A stretch of 64,000 nucleotides of DNA from Glaciecola sp965660815 (GCA_965660815.1 CBFIBG010000013.1:44885-108884); one strand, 5' to 3'; positions 8,393-17,652 are shown, counted from the first letter of the stretch. Notes: a model not told the origin generated them from the letters alone. Numbers and translations are program-made.

Positions 8393-8655
8393 TTATGTGC
8401 GCTTGGATACATCAGATCGATGTCCAACTTTTATTACTTACACAACCAACTCATTGCCTCTTATTTCATAGATTATTCGGTACAGACCTTGCCTAATTCG
8501 ATAAAGATTTTGACCACTTAATTTTATAGCACCATCTCGTTGTGGATTTTCAGTGAGGCTGTCGATTTTAGCTAGTATTCGTTTGACATCCGTTTTTAGT
8601 ATTGTCTTAAAATCTTTAGACACGGATTTTTGAAAGTAACTTTATATTTTCCCAT
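8393..8655 (-). pseudogene. RelE/ParE-type toxin, broken by a frameshift and a nonsense codon
   Basis: Read from ATG 8655, the gene begins MGKYKVTF. It then loses frame at an A-run (8627–8631 on the plus strand), where one extra A would restore it. The remaining frame gives a clear RelE-type toxin core (GAIKLSGQNLYRIRQGLYRI, then IYEIRGNELVV). An in-frame TAA at 8440–8438 interrupts it before the typical C-terminal VIKVGHRSDV, which is still readable up to a second stop at 8393. Family members are mRNA-cleaving toxins. Two lesions make this copy almost certainly inactive. The uninterrupted piece is only 61 codons (8438–8623). Confidence 0.85.
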
Positions 8656-8825
8656 CTGCTTCCAAGCTATTTAACAACTCCTCATATGATAACTCGGATT
8701 CATTAGTACGTTGCCTGACTGCAGCAAGAACCTCTTAGTTGTCGCTCGCAACCAGTGTCATAACTTCAGCTATACGCAAAAGCCGACCCTTATATTTTAT
8801 TTTCCAACCACCAGCGGGTTTTACG
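8642..8825 (-). pseudogene. Antitoxin remnant overlapping the broken RelE-type toxin
   Basis: Upstream of the toxin, and overlapping its start by 14 nt, is a frame ending SYEELLNSLEADGKI. It runs back through AAVRQRTNES but is cut by an in-frame TAA at 8737–8735, preceded by RLLRIAEVMTLVASDN. A short acidic antitoxin overlapping the toxin start is the standard type II layout. I cannot name the antitoxin family and see no intact start, so the module appears decayed at both genes. Confidence 0.6.
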
Positions 8826-8829
8826 TATT

Positions 8830-8845
8830 ACGACTTATAAGTCGT
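8830..8845. promoter_or_regulatory. 16-bp perfect palindrome next to the antitoxin remnant
   Basis: ACGACTTATAAGTCGT is a perfect palindrome lying just upstream of the antitoxin remnant and inside the right inverted-repeat arm. Type II antitoxins usually repress their own operon through such palindromes, so this is a plausible former operator. Confidence 0.45.
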
Positions 8846-8846
8846 C

Positions 8847-8871
8847 TTCCAACCTTAGAATGCAAGTAGCC
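8847..8871 (-). repeat. Right arm of the 25-bp inverted repeat enclosing the TA remnant
   Basis: Inverted copy of 8257–8281 with 24 of 25 bases identical. It lies upstream of the antitoxin remnant, about 100 bases before rdgC. Confidence 0.75.
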
Positions 8872-8977
8872 TGAATTTTTTATAACGTTTATTACTTTTT
8901 CGTCTTTGACCAAAGTATTGCACATTGATATGCTCTGTCGCCTTTTTCCTTCGACCCATTAACAACAAGAGAATCCC

Positions 8978-9874
8978 ATGTGGTTTAAAAACCTAAAACT
9001 GTACAAATTTACCAGTCCTTATAAGATTGAGGACGATACTTTGCAAACCATGCTAGAATCGATGAGCTTCAAACCTTGTTCGTCTCAAGAGACAAGCAGC
9101 ATGGGGTGGGTTAGCCCTATTCCTAAAGCGGAAAATCTTTATCATAAAGCCAACTTCGATTATTTATTTTGCTTAAAAAGAGAGCAAAAACTGCTTCCGT
9201 CGAGCGTAATTAATTCTGAATTGAATCTAAAAGTCGGTGAAATTGAGTCGGAAACAGGCAGCCCAGTTCCCAAAAAAGCTCAAAAAGATTTAAAAGAAGA
9301 AATTATTCATAGGTTGCTGCCTAGAGCATTCAGTAAATTCTCACACGTGCAGGGCTTTTTATCCCTTGACAAGCAAATTTTGGTAGTTGATGCATCATCT
9401 GATGCAACTGCGGAACTTTTTTTAGCCTGCTTAAGAAAATCTTTAGGGACTTTACCGGTAGTGCCATTCGCCAAAACTAAGCAAGAACAGGTATTAACGA
9501 GTTGGCTAACAGAGCAAGTACCTGAGCACATTGAGATTTTAGACGAGGCTGAGTTTCAATCTAGTGCAGATGATGGAGCGGTAGTAAAGTGCAAGAAACA
9601 AGAGTTAGATGCTGACGAGGTATTATCTCATATCAGTGCAGGTAAACTAATACATAAACTATCCATTTCTTATGACGGTAAGCTCACCTGTATTATTGAA
9701 AACGACCTATCGATTAAGCGTCTTAAGTTTACTGATATTGTCACGGAACAAACCCAAGATATTCCAAAGGAAGAGGTCGCAGCGAAGATAGACGCAGATT
9801 TTGTGCTGTTTGCAAGCGAAATTAAAACCTTTGCAGAGACGCTAGAGTCACTTTTTACAGTTGCCGAGGACTAA
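8978..9874 (+). CDS. rdgC: Recombination-associated protein RdgC
   Basis: 298 residues, matching the usual length of about 300. The start MWFKNLKLYKFT, the GWVSPI motif (about 43–48), and LLPSSVIN and KGFLSLDKQ-like blocks are characteristic of RdgC. The family forms a ring-shaped dimer on double-stranded DNA and modulates RecA access in recombination. It stands alone as a single gene with an AGAGAA-type ribosome site. Confidence 0.95.
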   Translation: MWFKNLKLYKFTSPYKIEDDTLQTMLESMSFKPCSSQETSSMGWVSPIPKAENLYHKANFDYLFCLKREQKLLPSSVINSELNLKVGEIESETGSPVPKKAQKDLKEEIIHRLLPRAFSKFSHVQGFLSLDKQILVVDASSDATAELFLACLRKSLGTLPVVPFAKTKQEQVLTSWLTEQVPEHIEILDEAEFQSSADDGAVVKCKKQELDADEVLSHISAGKLIHKLSISYDGKLTCIIENDLSIKRLKFTDIVTEQTQDIPKEEVAAKIDADFVLFASEIKTFAETLESLFTVAED

Positions 9875-10020
9875 GGGTCGCACCTTATTTTGGCTACCTT
9901 ATCGGTTCAGGTAGCCCTGCTAAATTTTGCGTTCCACTATATTAAATGACTTTTGGCCTATGCGTTAGCGCCCATAAATAGGTAAACTACTATTAAGAAT
10001 GGCCCGACGGATATAAGTAA

Positions 10021-11172
10021 ATGGTGCGTTATCAAGTCAGTTTAGAACAATGGTCCGCCATTATAACTTGGGCCATTGTCTCTGGTTTTAGTTTATCTAT
10101 TATTTATAAATCAGATACCTTTTCTAGTCTCTATCTTTTACTAGGGGCATCTCTGTGTTTGATATACATAGTTCTGTGGTTAACATTAACAGCTGACGAT
10201 CAAATATCACTTTCTAAGCGCAGTCAATACATGATATTACTGGGCCTTTTCGTTGACATAATTGCCATTTACTTTGTGTTTCCAGTCCCATTCGTCGCGA
10301 TATTTATGGTAATTTTTAGCGCATGTACAATTTATTTTATCGGCATTAAGTGGGCCATTGCCCTATCTCCAATTCTTGGATTACCACTTATATTGGTGTA
10401 CCACTTCTACTGGAAATTTGATGGAATGGTAATGACAGGTCTTCTTTTTTGGACATTCAACTTGTTTGCTTTGATTATGGTATATACCAGCATCAAAGAA
10501 AAAGAAGCGAGGCTAGAAGCGGAAAATGCCACACGACAATTGCGAGCCACTCAGGGGCTCTTGAACGAAGCAGTGAAACAAGGTGAGCGCGTTAGAATTG
10601 CGAGAAATATACACGACCTACTTGGACATCATCTAACGGCTCTTACCATAAATTTACAAGTTGCCTCACGTCAAGCCTCTGGCGATACACAAAAATCCAT
10701 AGAGCAATGCCATCAGTTAGCAAAATTACTATTGAGCGATGTACGAGAGGCGGTTAGTGATATAAGAGATAAAAGCACACTTGATCTAGATAAAAGTATC
10801 CGAGCAATGCTCGCTAATTTACCCGACCTTCAAGTCACTTTTGAGCTTGAGGAGGGGCTCAATATAGACGATATACAAGTTGCAGACGCAATAATAAAAA
10901 GTATTCAGGAAACGATTACCAATACCCTTAACCATGCAAAAGGCGATTTTATTACTATTCATATTAAAAAAGATGAGCCCAATAGTTCCTTGAAACAAAA
11001 TATTATTGTAGAAATTAAGAATAATGGAAAGATTCCGCAAGCGTTTTCATTAGGCAACGGACTTAAAGGAATTCAAGAACGATTTATGTCGTTAGGCGGA
11101 AGCGCTGATTTCAAGGTGGATAGAACATTTTTTTACACAAGTTTGTCAGTCCCGGTAGCTAATAATGATTAA
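10021..11172 (+). CDS. NarL-family sensor histidine kinase (HisKA_3 type)
   Basis: 383 residues. Five or six N-terminal membrane helices fill about residues 12–160. A coiled linker (about 160–190) leads to a HisKA_3 motif, RIARNIHDLLGHHL (phospho-acceptor His198), and an ATPase domain ending near residue 380 with NGLKGIQERF. This is the DesK/NarX-like class. It overlaps the response regulator start by 8 nt through ATGATTAA, so the pair is translationally coupled. There is no periplasmic sensor domain, so the membrane helices themselves may sense. The signal is unknown. Confidence 0.88.
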   Translation: MVRYQVSLEQWSAIITWAIVSGFSLSIIYKSDTFSSLYLLLGASLCLIYIVLWLTLTADDQISLSKRSQYMILLGLFVDIIAIYFVFPVPFVAIFMVIFSACTIYFIGIKWAIALSPILGLPLILVYHFYWKFDGMVMTGLLFWTFNLFALIMVYTSIKEKEARLEAENATRQLRATQGLLNEAVKQGERVRIARNIHDLLGHHLTALTINLQVASRQASGDTQKSIEQCHQLAKLLLSDVREAVSDIRDKSTLDLDKSIRAMLANLPDLQVTFELEEGLNIDDIQVADAIIKSIQETITNTLNHAKGDFITIHIKKDEPNSSLKQNIIVEIKNNGKIPQAFSLGNGLKGIQERFMSLGGSADFKVDRTFFYTSLSVPVANND

Positions 11173-11812
11173 TGTTATTTTAGTAGACGACCAAACACTA
11201 GTAAGACAAGGGATCAAGAGTCTTCTTGGGCTATCAGATAAAATAGATGTCGTTGCAGAAGCAGAAAATGGAGAGGTAGCCATTGAGCTTATTAGGCAAC
11301 TAAGGGAGCAATTAGATGTGGTATTAATGGATATTAGAATGCCAAAAATGACCGGTATTGAAGCACTATCAATGCTCAAAAAAGAATCGATTGATATTCC
11401 TGTTATCATGCTCACTACCTTTGATGATCATGACTCGGTAATGCAGGCAATTAAAACTGGAGCGAAAGGCTATTTGTTGAAAGACGTTTCCTTAGAAACT
11501 CTGGTGGAAAGTATTGAGACTGTGAGGGGTGGAGAAACTCTGATACAACCGGCCATCACTGAACGCCTTATCCAGGGTTTACAAGGCCAAAACCGAAACT
11601 TCGAAGCGGCAGAATTACCGGAAGCGTTAAGCAAGCGAGAAACTGAAATTCTTCGTTTGATGGCAGCTGGATGCTCGAATAAGGAAATCGCCGATAGCCT
11701 GTTTAAATCTGAAGGAACAATCAAAAATCAGGTCTCAAGTATTCTAGCAAAGCTAGGGGTAAGGGATAGAACAAGGGCTGTATTGAAGGCCATCGAAGCA
11801 GGGATGATATAA
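11165..11812 (+). CDS. NarL/FixJ-family response regulator
   Basis: 215 residues. The receiver domain (about 1–120) has the DD acidic pair at 8–9, phospho-acceptor Asp56 in VVLMDIRMPKMTG and the KD of GYLLKD near 107. The LuxR-type helix-turn-helix (about 148–212) contains LSKRETEILRLMAAGCSNKE. It is the cognate partner of the preceding kinase. No target gene is visible: the next gene on this strand is beyond rnpB and yeeN, both on the opposite strand. Confidence 0.92.
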   Translation: MINVILVDDQTLVRQGIKSLLGLSDKIDVVAEAENGEVAIELIRQLREQLDVVLMDIRMPKMTGIEALSMLKKESIDIPVIMLTTFDDHDSVMQAIKTGAKGYLLKDVSLETLVESIETVRGGETLIQPAITERLIQGLQGQNRNFEAAELPEALSKRETEILRLMAAGCSNKEIADSLFKSEGTIKNQVSSILAKLGVRDRTRAVLKAIEAGMI

Positions 11813-11813
11813 A

Positions 11814-12172
<359 letters not shown>

Positions 12173-12178
12173 AACTCA

Positions 12179-12207
12179 ATTATATACCATCCAATCTTAA
12201 CTGTATA
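12179..12207 (-). promoter_or_regulatory. Sigma-70 promoter of rnpB
   Basis: On the minus strand TATACA (12207–12202) and TATAAT (12184–12179) are separated by 17 nt. The -10 is a perfect consensus and predicts a start near 12172, the expected 5' end of the RNA. Confidence 0.7.
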
Positions 12208-12225
12208 AGTTTATATCTTTATTAG

Positions 12226-12942
12226 TTAAACATTAGCATTGTGATAGACGTTTTGAACGTCTTCGCAGTCGTTGAGCATGTCCATAAATTTTTCAAACAT
12301 AGGCATATCTTCTTCGCTAATATCTTTAGTATCTTGTGGTACCCAACTAATTTCTTCTACATCAAACTCTAAGCTATCGAACTGTTCAGACAATACCGTT
12401 TTCGCTTTGAAAAATTCCGTGTGAGGCGCAAATACAGTAATATGACCGTCGTCTAACTCGACATCATGTACGTCTACATCTGCTTCTAATAATGCTTCAA
12501 ATACTTGTTCGTCGTTGTCTCCTTTAAAAGAGAATATAGCCAAATGATCAAACATGAATGCCGCTGAATTTTGCGCCCCTAATTTACTATCGGTTTTAGT
12601 AAAGCAGTTGCGAACATCCGTAATGGTTCTATTTACGTTATCCGTAAGACAATCTACAATAACCATGCATCCGCCAGGACCAAAGCCTTCGTACCTTGCA
12701 GGAGCAAAGTCTTCTCCGGCGCCACCAGCAGCTTTATCAATTGCTTTTTCAATAACGTGCGCAGGCACTTGGTCTTTTTTCGCTTTTTCAATCAATCGCC
12801 TTAGGGACAAATTTGCATCAGGGTCTGTCCCCCCATTTTTGGCGACTACGTAAATTTCTTTACCGTACTTTGAATAGACTTTTGTTTTGGCGGCAGCAGT
12901 TTTTGCCATCGCGACTTTTCTTACTTCAAACTTTCTTCCCAT
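12226..12942 (-). CDS. yeeN: YebC/PmpR-family protein, YeeN type
   Basis: 238 residues, the normal family length. It begins MGRKFEV, contains KAIDKAAGG and the conserved YEGFGPGG loop (about 83–90), and ends VYHNANV as E. coli YeeN does (VYHNVANL). The AAAKTKVYSKYGKEIYVVAK N-terminal block separates YeeN from YebC. Family members have been described as transcriptional regulators and more recently as ribosome-associated translation factors; the role of this copy cannot be read from the sequence. It is monocistronic, upstream of rnpB on the same strand. Confidence 0.9.
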   Translation of the reverse strand: MGRKFEVRKVAMAKTAAAKTKVYSKYGKEIYVVAKNGGTDPDANLSLRRLIEKAKKDQVPAHVIEKAIDKAAGGAGEDFAPARYEGFGPGGCMVIVDCLTDNVNRTITDVRNCFTKTDSKLGAQNSAAFMFDHLAIFSFKGDNDEQVFEALLEADVDVHDVELDDGHITVFAPHTEFFKAKTVLSEQFDSLEFDVEEISWVPQDTKDISEEDMPMFEKFMDMLNDCEDVQNVYHNANV

Positions 12943-13119
12943 AGGTTACTCTTGTTTGTTTTTTTTTGAAATATAACCATCTACTTTGCTGACGTGTTAG
13001 TTTTTCATTACTACTTTTGAAAAGTAAACATCAACATCGAATTTGTTGTAAATAGTGTAATATTTATTGAGCTATTAATACACGATGAATTCAGTAAATT
13101 ATTTTGATTTGGCCGATTT

Positions 13120-14217
13120 TTACGATAAGTGAGGCAATGATAGATATTCCCTAGACTGCATTTCTTGTAAACGACTCAAACAACGTTGGAATTCGAAACT
13201 CAATCTCCCCGTGGTGTAAAGTTCCTCTGCAGCTACCTGCGCAGAAATAATTAATTTAACTCTTCTTTCATAGAATTCATCAATCATTGCAATAAATCTT
13301 CTAGCGATATCATCATTGCTTTCATTCATTTGAGTCACGTTTGCTAACAAGACAGTCTGATATTCTCTGCTCAGTTCAATATAATCCGTTTGGGATCTGG
13401 GACCATCGCACAAATCCAAAAACTGAAACATAATAACAGACTCGGCTTTTTTCATTGCTTTGATCGACCGGCCCTCTACCTCGACAGAAGTATTAGTCTC
13501 GTAATGTTCCGAAACCAACTGCTCAAAATAGGTATCAAGATTTTTTTGAGCTTGTTTGTCGAGAGGAAAGTGATAAATTTCTGCCTGCTCTAGAGTTCTG
13601 AGCCTGTAATCTGTGCCACTGTCGACATTGACTATCCGAGTATGCTGATTGATAAGCTCGATAGCTGGGAGAAAACGAGCTCGCTGTAGACCGTTTTTAT
13701 ACAGCCCATTCGGGGCAATATTTGACGTTGCAACCAGCACAATGCCTTCTGAAAAGAGTGCCTCTATAAGAGTGCCCAAGATCATTGCGTCCGTGATATC
13801 TGATACAAAAAATTCGTCGAAACATATTATTTGAGTCTCATTTGCTATTTTTTTAGCAATTAGTTTTAACGGGTCCTGTTGATTGTTTAACTGTTTAAGC
13901 TCTTTATGAATACGATGCATGAATCGGTGGAAATGCACGCGCATTTTATTTTCAAAGGGTAGGCAATCATAAAACGTATCGACAAGATAGGTTTTCCCAC
14001 GGCCTACTCCACCCCAAAAGTAAATCCCTTGTATAGAAGGCTTGGTTATTTTACGCCCAAATTTAGATTTTAAGGTAACCCGCCAAGTCCGCTTTTTCTT
14101 AGGTTGTGTCAATTCATCATATAGTCGTTGTAACTCCTTGACCGCATTCTCTTGAGCTGGATCGTACTGAAAATCTATTAGAGATAAGTCTTCTTGGTAT
14201 TTTTCCCAAGGGGTCAT
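13120..14217 (-). CDS. zapE: Cell division protein ZapE (AFG1-like ATPase)
   Basis: 365 residues, typical for ZapE. It starts MTPWEKY and has a Walker A GGVGRGKT (about 69–76), a Walker B IICFDEFFV (about 132–140) and a sensor-type TSN (about 167). The ATPase associates with the Z-ring in E. coli under stress and is related to mitochondrial AFG1/LACE1. The ATG at 14217 has AGG 8 nt upstream. It is divergent from zapG, so two division-linked genes share this intergenic region. Confidence 0.95.
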   Translation of the reverse strand: MTPWEKYQEDLSLIDFQYDPAQENAVKELQRLYDELTQPKKKRTWRVTLKSKFGRKITKPSIQGIYFWGGVGRGKTYLVDTFYDCLPFENKMRVHFHRFMHRIHKELKQLNNQQDPLKLIAKKIANETQIICFDEFFVSDITDAMILGTLIEALFSEGIVLVATSNIAPNGLYKNGLQRARFLPAIELINQHTRIVNVDSGTDYRLRTLEQAEIYHFPLDKQAQKNLDTYFEQLVSEHYETNTSVEVEGRSIKAMKKAESVIMFQFLDLCDGPRSQTDYIELSREYQTVLLANVTQMNESNDDIARRFIAMIDEFYERRVKLIISAQVAAEELYTTGRLSFEFQRCLSRLQEMQSREYLSLPHLS

Positions 14218-14437
14218 TCATAAAACCTATAATTTAAAACGTTATGTAACGAAGATTATACCCACCCGTGGGACTCTTTTCTGCATTATTTCGGCAGAAA
14301 ATATCAACAGATGCGTTATAAATTGTCAGACTGCGTAAAAATTTAAATAATTGTCCAATAATAACTTACATTACTGCTTGCAACTATTTAGACTATGGTA
14401 AAAGATCACAAGATGTAATTTTAGTGAAGGGTTAATT

Positions 14438-14896
14438 ATGAATACGGAAACATTATTACTTGGAATATTAGTTGGCTTTATCATCGGCGCCGGGGTGTGC
14501 TTTTTTTGGATGAATAACACGATGAAATCCAAGGCAAATTCGAGCAAAAATACGGAAGCCGAACTCAAAGCCCTGCTCGCAGAAAAAGCAAAAAATCATG
14601 TGCATATTAGTCGCTCAGGGCTGGAACAAATTAAAAAGGATGTTGCTCATATGTTAGATCATATCGATTACTTTGAGCAAAGTTTAGAAGATTCTCCAAC
14701 GGCTAATAACAATGATTCATTTTTTGGTGAACATGCAACCGTTTTTTTACGTAACACTGATATAAGAAATGATAAATCAAAACATACCAGCAATACAGAC
14801 GATCAACCGAGAGATTTTGCTAACACTGGATCGGGAGTATTTGTCGGCTCAAGCCTAGGCCAAGAAGTTGATAAGATAGAAAATACTAAGAATTAG
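14438..14896 (+). CDS. zapG: ZapG/YhcB family (DUF1043) envelope and division protein
   Basis: 152 residues. One N-terminal membrane helix (about 6–26, LLLGILVGFIIGAGVCFFW) is followed by a cytoplasmic helical region (about 30–90) and a polar, probably disordered tail. YhcB/ZapG links envelope synthesis with division in E. coli. Position between zapE and degQ is the conserved gammaproteobacterial order. The ATG follows a GTGAAGGGT-type ribosome site. Confidence 0.88.
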   Translation: MNTETLLLGILVGFIIGAGVCFFWMNNTMKSKANSSKNTEAELKALLAEKAKNHVHISRSGLEQIKKDVAHMLDHIDYFEQSLEDSPTANNNDSFFGEHATVFLRNTDIRNDKSKHTSNTDDQPRDFANTGSGVFVGSSLGQEVDKIENTKN

Positions 14897-14967
14897 CTTG
14901 AGATATGAACCATTGACCCTAAATATAGGTCTTTAAAGGGTGCTAACATTTAGGAGTATTAAGCTAC

Positions 14968-16326
14968 ATGAGTCAAACAATTCGTAAAGCTATAATAGGT
15001 GTAATATCAGCTATATTCTTTGTTGCGTTATCAGCATCAGCCTCTGCCGGTATTCCATTCTTTTCAAAAAATGAAATTCCAAGTCTAGCGCCCATGCTAG
15101 AAGAGACCACTCCAGCAGTAGTCAGTATTGCTGTGAAAGGCACGCAAACATCAAGGCAGCAAGTGCCTGAGATGTTTAGGTATTTTTTCGGAGCTCCTAA
15201 CGAACAGGTTCAAGAGAGACCTTTTAGAGGGCTTGGTTCGGGTGTCATCATAGACGCAGACAAGGGTTACGTTGTAACCAATAATCACGTTGTGGATAAT
15301 GCCGATGAAATACTGGTCAAGCTAACCGATGGAAGAGAATTGATAGCAGAAAAACTTGGTGCAGATGCTCAAAGCGATGTGGCCCTGCTAAAAATAGACG
15401 CCGACGGCTTGACTGACGTTAAACTGGCCAACTCTGATAAACTAAGAGTGGGTGACTTCGTCGTTGCAATTGGCAACCCATTTGGTTTAAATCAAACAGT
15501 GACATCAGGCATCGTGAGTGCTTTGGGCCGGTCAGGGCTAAATATTGGTGGTTACGAAGATTATATCCAAACAGATGCGGCGATAAACCGTGGTAACTCA
15601 GGTGGAGCTTTGGTGAGTTTAAAAGGCGAATTAGTCGGTATTAACACCGCTATCTATGGACCAAACGGCGGAAATGTAGGAATAGGCTTTGCGATTCCAA
15701 GTAACATGATGAAGAGCTTAGTTGACCAAATAATTGAATTTGGTGAAGTAAGACGAGGATTACTTGGGATCACAGGTGGAGACGTGGATGAAGCTTTGGC
15801 CGAAGCCTTTAATTCTGAAGTAAATATCGGTGCATTCGTTAACGAAGTAGCGCCAGATACGGCTGCCGAAAAAGCAGGTCTGCAAGCAGGCGATATTATT
15901 ACCAAAATTAACGGTAATGAGTTGTCTGGCTTCAACGAATTGCGAGCTAAAATAGCAAGTGCTGGTGCTGGTGCCGAGGTGAACCTAACCATTATTCGTT
16001 CCGGTGAGGAGCAAGTGGTTAAAGTAACGCTAGATGCAGCAGGGCCACAGCAAGCCGAAGCCAAAGAAATACACCCAGCTTTAGAAGGGGCTGAACTGAG
16101 TAATGGCGAAGATAGAGATGGCCAAAACGCAGTAGTTGTTAGTTCTGTCGAAGCTCGTTCCCCTGCGGCTCGAATCGGTTTGAGACAAGACGATATTATT
16201 GTCGGTGTAAATAGAAAAAGAATCGATAACTTAAAAGAACTCACTGACAGAATAAACGATAATAAAGACGTTATTGCGTTAAATGTGCAGCGTGGTAATT
16301 CCAACTTATTCATTGTAATACGTTAA
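14968..16326 (+). CDS. degQ: Do-family periplasmic serine endoprotease DegQ
   Basis: 452 residues with a signal peptide (1–28, cleavage near ASASAG), a trypsin-like protease domain and two PDZ domains (about 250–345 and 365–452). The catalytic triad is visible as His107 (TNNHVV), Asp137 (SDVALLKI) and Ser211 (NRGNSGGAL). It degrades and chaperones misfolded periplasmic proteins. Two PDZ domains and the degS neighbour favour DegQ over DegS; DegP versus DegQ is decided only by context and a short activation loop. A TAGGAG ribosome site precedes the ATG. Confidence 0.93.
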   Translation: MSQTIRKAIIGVISAIFFVALSASASAGIPFFSKNEIPSLAPMLEETTPAVVSIAVKGTQTSRQQVPEMFRYFFGAPNEQVQERPFRGLGSGVIIDADKGYVVTNNHVVDNADEILVKLTDGRELIAEKLGADAQSDVALLKIDADGLTDVKLANSDKLRVGDFVVAIGNPFGLNQTVTSGIVSALGRSGLNIGGYEDYIQTDAAINRGNSGGALVSLKGELVGINTAIYGPNGGNVGIGFAIPSNMMKSLVDQIIEFGEVRRGLLGITGGDVDEALAEAFNSEVNIGAFVNEVAPDTAAEKAGLQAGDIITKINGNELSGFNELRAKIASAGAGAEVNLTIIRSGEEQVVKVTLDAAGPQQAEAKEIHPALEGAELSNGEDRDGQNAVVVSSVEARSPAARIGLRQDDIIVGVNRKRIDNLKELTDRINDNKDVIALNVQRGNSNLFIVIR

Positions 16327-16370
16327 AATAATAAGGTTAATTGGTAAGTATTATTTAATTAAACGAGTTT

Positions 16371-16400
16371 CGGGAGCAATGTTTTGCTCCCGCATTTTTG
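16371..16400 (+). terminator. Rho-independent terminator after degQ
   Basis: A 9-bp stem CGGGAGCAA/TTGCTCCCG with a 4-nt loop (16371–16392) is followed by CATTTTTG. It ends the degQ transcript and separates it from degS. Confidence 0.85.
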
Positions 16401-16452
16401 TAGGGTCCTTAATCATTATCCGCCCGTCTATTATTTAGATGTAGATACACAG

Positions 16453-16485
16453 ACCTAGTGCGCTGCAATGCCTCCAACACTAGGT
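16453..16485 (+). repeat. Inverted repeat between degQ and degS
   Basis: ACCTAGTG (16453–16460) and CACTAGGT (16478–16485) form an 8-bp stem with a 17-nt loop, followed by TTATTTG. It may be a second weak terminator or a feature of the degS leader. Confidence 0.4.
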
Positions 16486-16549
16486 TTATTTGTTATCATT
16501 TGCTATTCTTTAGTTATTGTAATTTCAACAAATTAGGAACACGCGGTAG

Positions 16550-17632
16550 ATGTCAGTTTTTACGCGATTTATTATCGCTATTCTTAAACCAATTATTTTG
16601 GGTGTAGTAGTTGCAGGCATGCTACTGCTGTTCTTCCCTGAATTCAGACAAGGTGCTGGATTGAATATAAACTGGTTTGACCGCACTCCCACTATACCGC
16701 CTAGAGTAAGTTATTATGATGCGTTGGCAAACAGTGCCCCTGCAGTAGTCAACATATATAGCGTCAGTTTAGATAACTCCAATAGATTGTTCAGAAGTCG
16801 CCCTATAGAAAGAACCAATTTAGGCTCCGGTGTGATAATGAAGGAAGACGGTTATTTATTAACTTGTTATCACGTCATAAAAAACGCTGACAGCATTTAT
16901 GTCGCGATGCAAGACAGTCGTTTTTTACCTGCGCAGTTAGTGGGTTTTGACGAAATAACCGACCTTGCCGTATTGCGGATTTACGAGGACAACCTACAAG
17001 TAATTCCTCAGGTCGATGACCCAGATCTTCGCGTTGGAGACATGGTCATGGCAATTGGAAACCCATTGGATTTAGGCCAAACAATTACCGCTGGTATCGT
17101 AAGCCGAGTCGGAAGTAATGGATTAGCCAATTACTTTGATTTCGTGCAGACTGATGCAGTATTAAACCCAGGAAATTCTGGTGGAGCATTAGTCGACTCA
17201 AACGGATATTTGGTTGGGATCACTAATGCCAATTTTAAAACACTTGATAACTTTCGAAGAGTCCAAGACGTCAATGGAGTAAACTTCGCTGTGCCGTATC
17301 CTTTGGCCAAACGCGTGATGGATGAAATCATAGAAAATGGGACCGTGCGAAGGGGGCAACTAGGGTTTAGTGGAAAAGGATTTGACAACAGAGGAATCTT
17401 AGTCAATAGCGTTATGACTAACGGACCTGCGCACATGGCGGGCTTGAAAGTGAATGATCTACTGCTTTCTGTCGCTGGTCACGAAGTAAGAGACGTATCT
17501 AAAACATTGGATTTAATTGCTGAAACCGCTCCTGGCACTCAAATAGAGTTGGTAGTTAGTCGCGACGATGAAATAATCACTATGACGGTAACCGTCGGTG
17601 AATTGAATTTGCAAATGCTAGCAAGGAGCTAG
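16550..17632 (+). CDS. degS: Outer-membrane stress sensor protease DegS
   Basis: 360 residues: one N-terminal membrane anchor (about 8–30), a protease domain and a single PDZ domain (about 265–355). The triad is His108 (LLTCYHVI), Asp138 (TDLAVLRI) and Ser210 (NPGNSGGAL). DegS cleaves the anti-sigma factor RseA when its PDZ domain binds misfolded porin tails, starting the sigma-E response. The residues before the catalytic His are Cys-Tyr rather than the usual Asn-Lys/His; the triad is intact. degQ–degS order is conserved. Confidence 0.94.
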   Translation: MSVFTRFIIAILKPIILGVVVAGMLLLFFPEFRQGAGLNINWFDRTPTIPPRVSYYDALANSAPAVVNIYSVSLDNSNRLFRSRPIERTNLGSGVIMKEDGYLLTCYHVIKNADSIYVAMQDSRFLPAQLVGFDEITDLAVLRIYEDNLQVIPQVDDPDLRVGDMVMAIGNPLDLGQTITAGIVSRVGSNGLANYFDFVQTDAVLNPGNSGGALVDSNGYLVGITNANFKTLDNFRRVQDVNGVNFAVPYPLAKRVMDEIIENGTVRRGQLGFSGKGFDNRGILVNSVMTNGPAHMAGLKVNDLLLSVAGHEVRDVSKTLDLIAETAPGTQIELVVSRDDEIITMTVTVGELNLQMLARS

Positions 17633-17652
17633 CACTTATAAGATATGGTTGA

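Noticed and set aside
15654..16313. 219-residue minus-strand reading frame
   Set aside because: It is fully antisense to degQ, whose protease and PDZ domains are intact.
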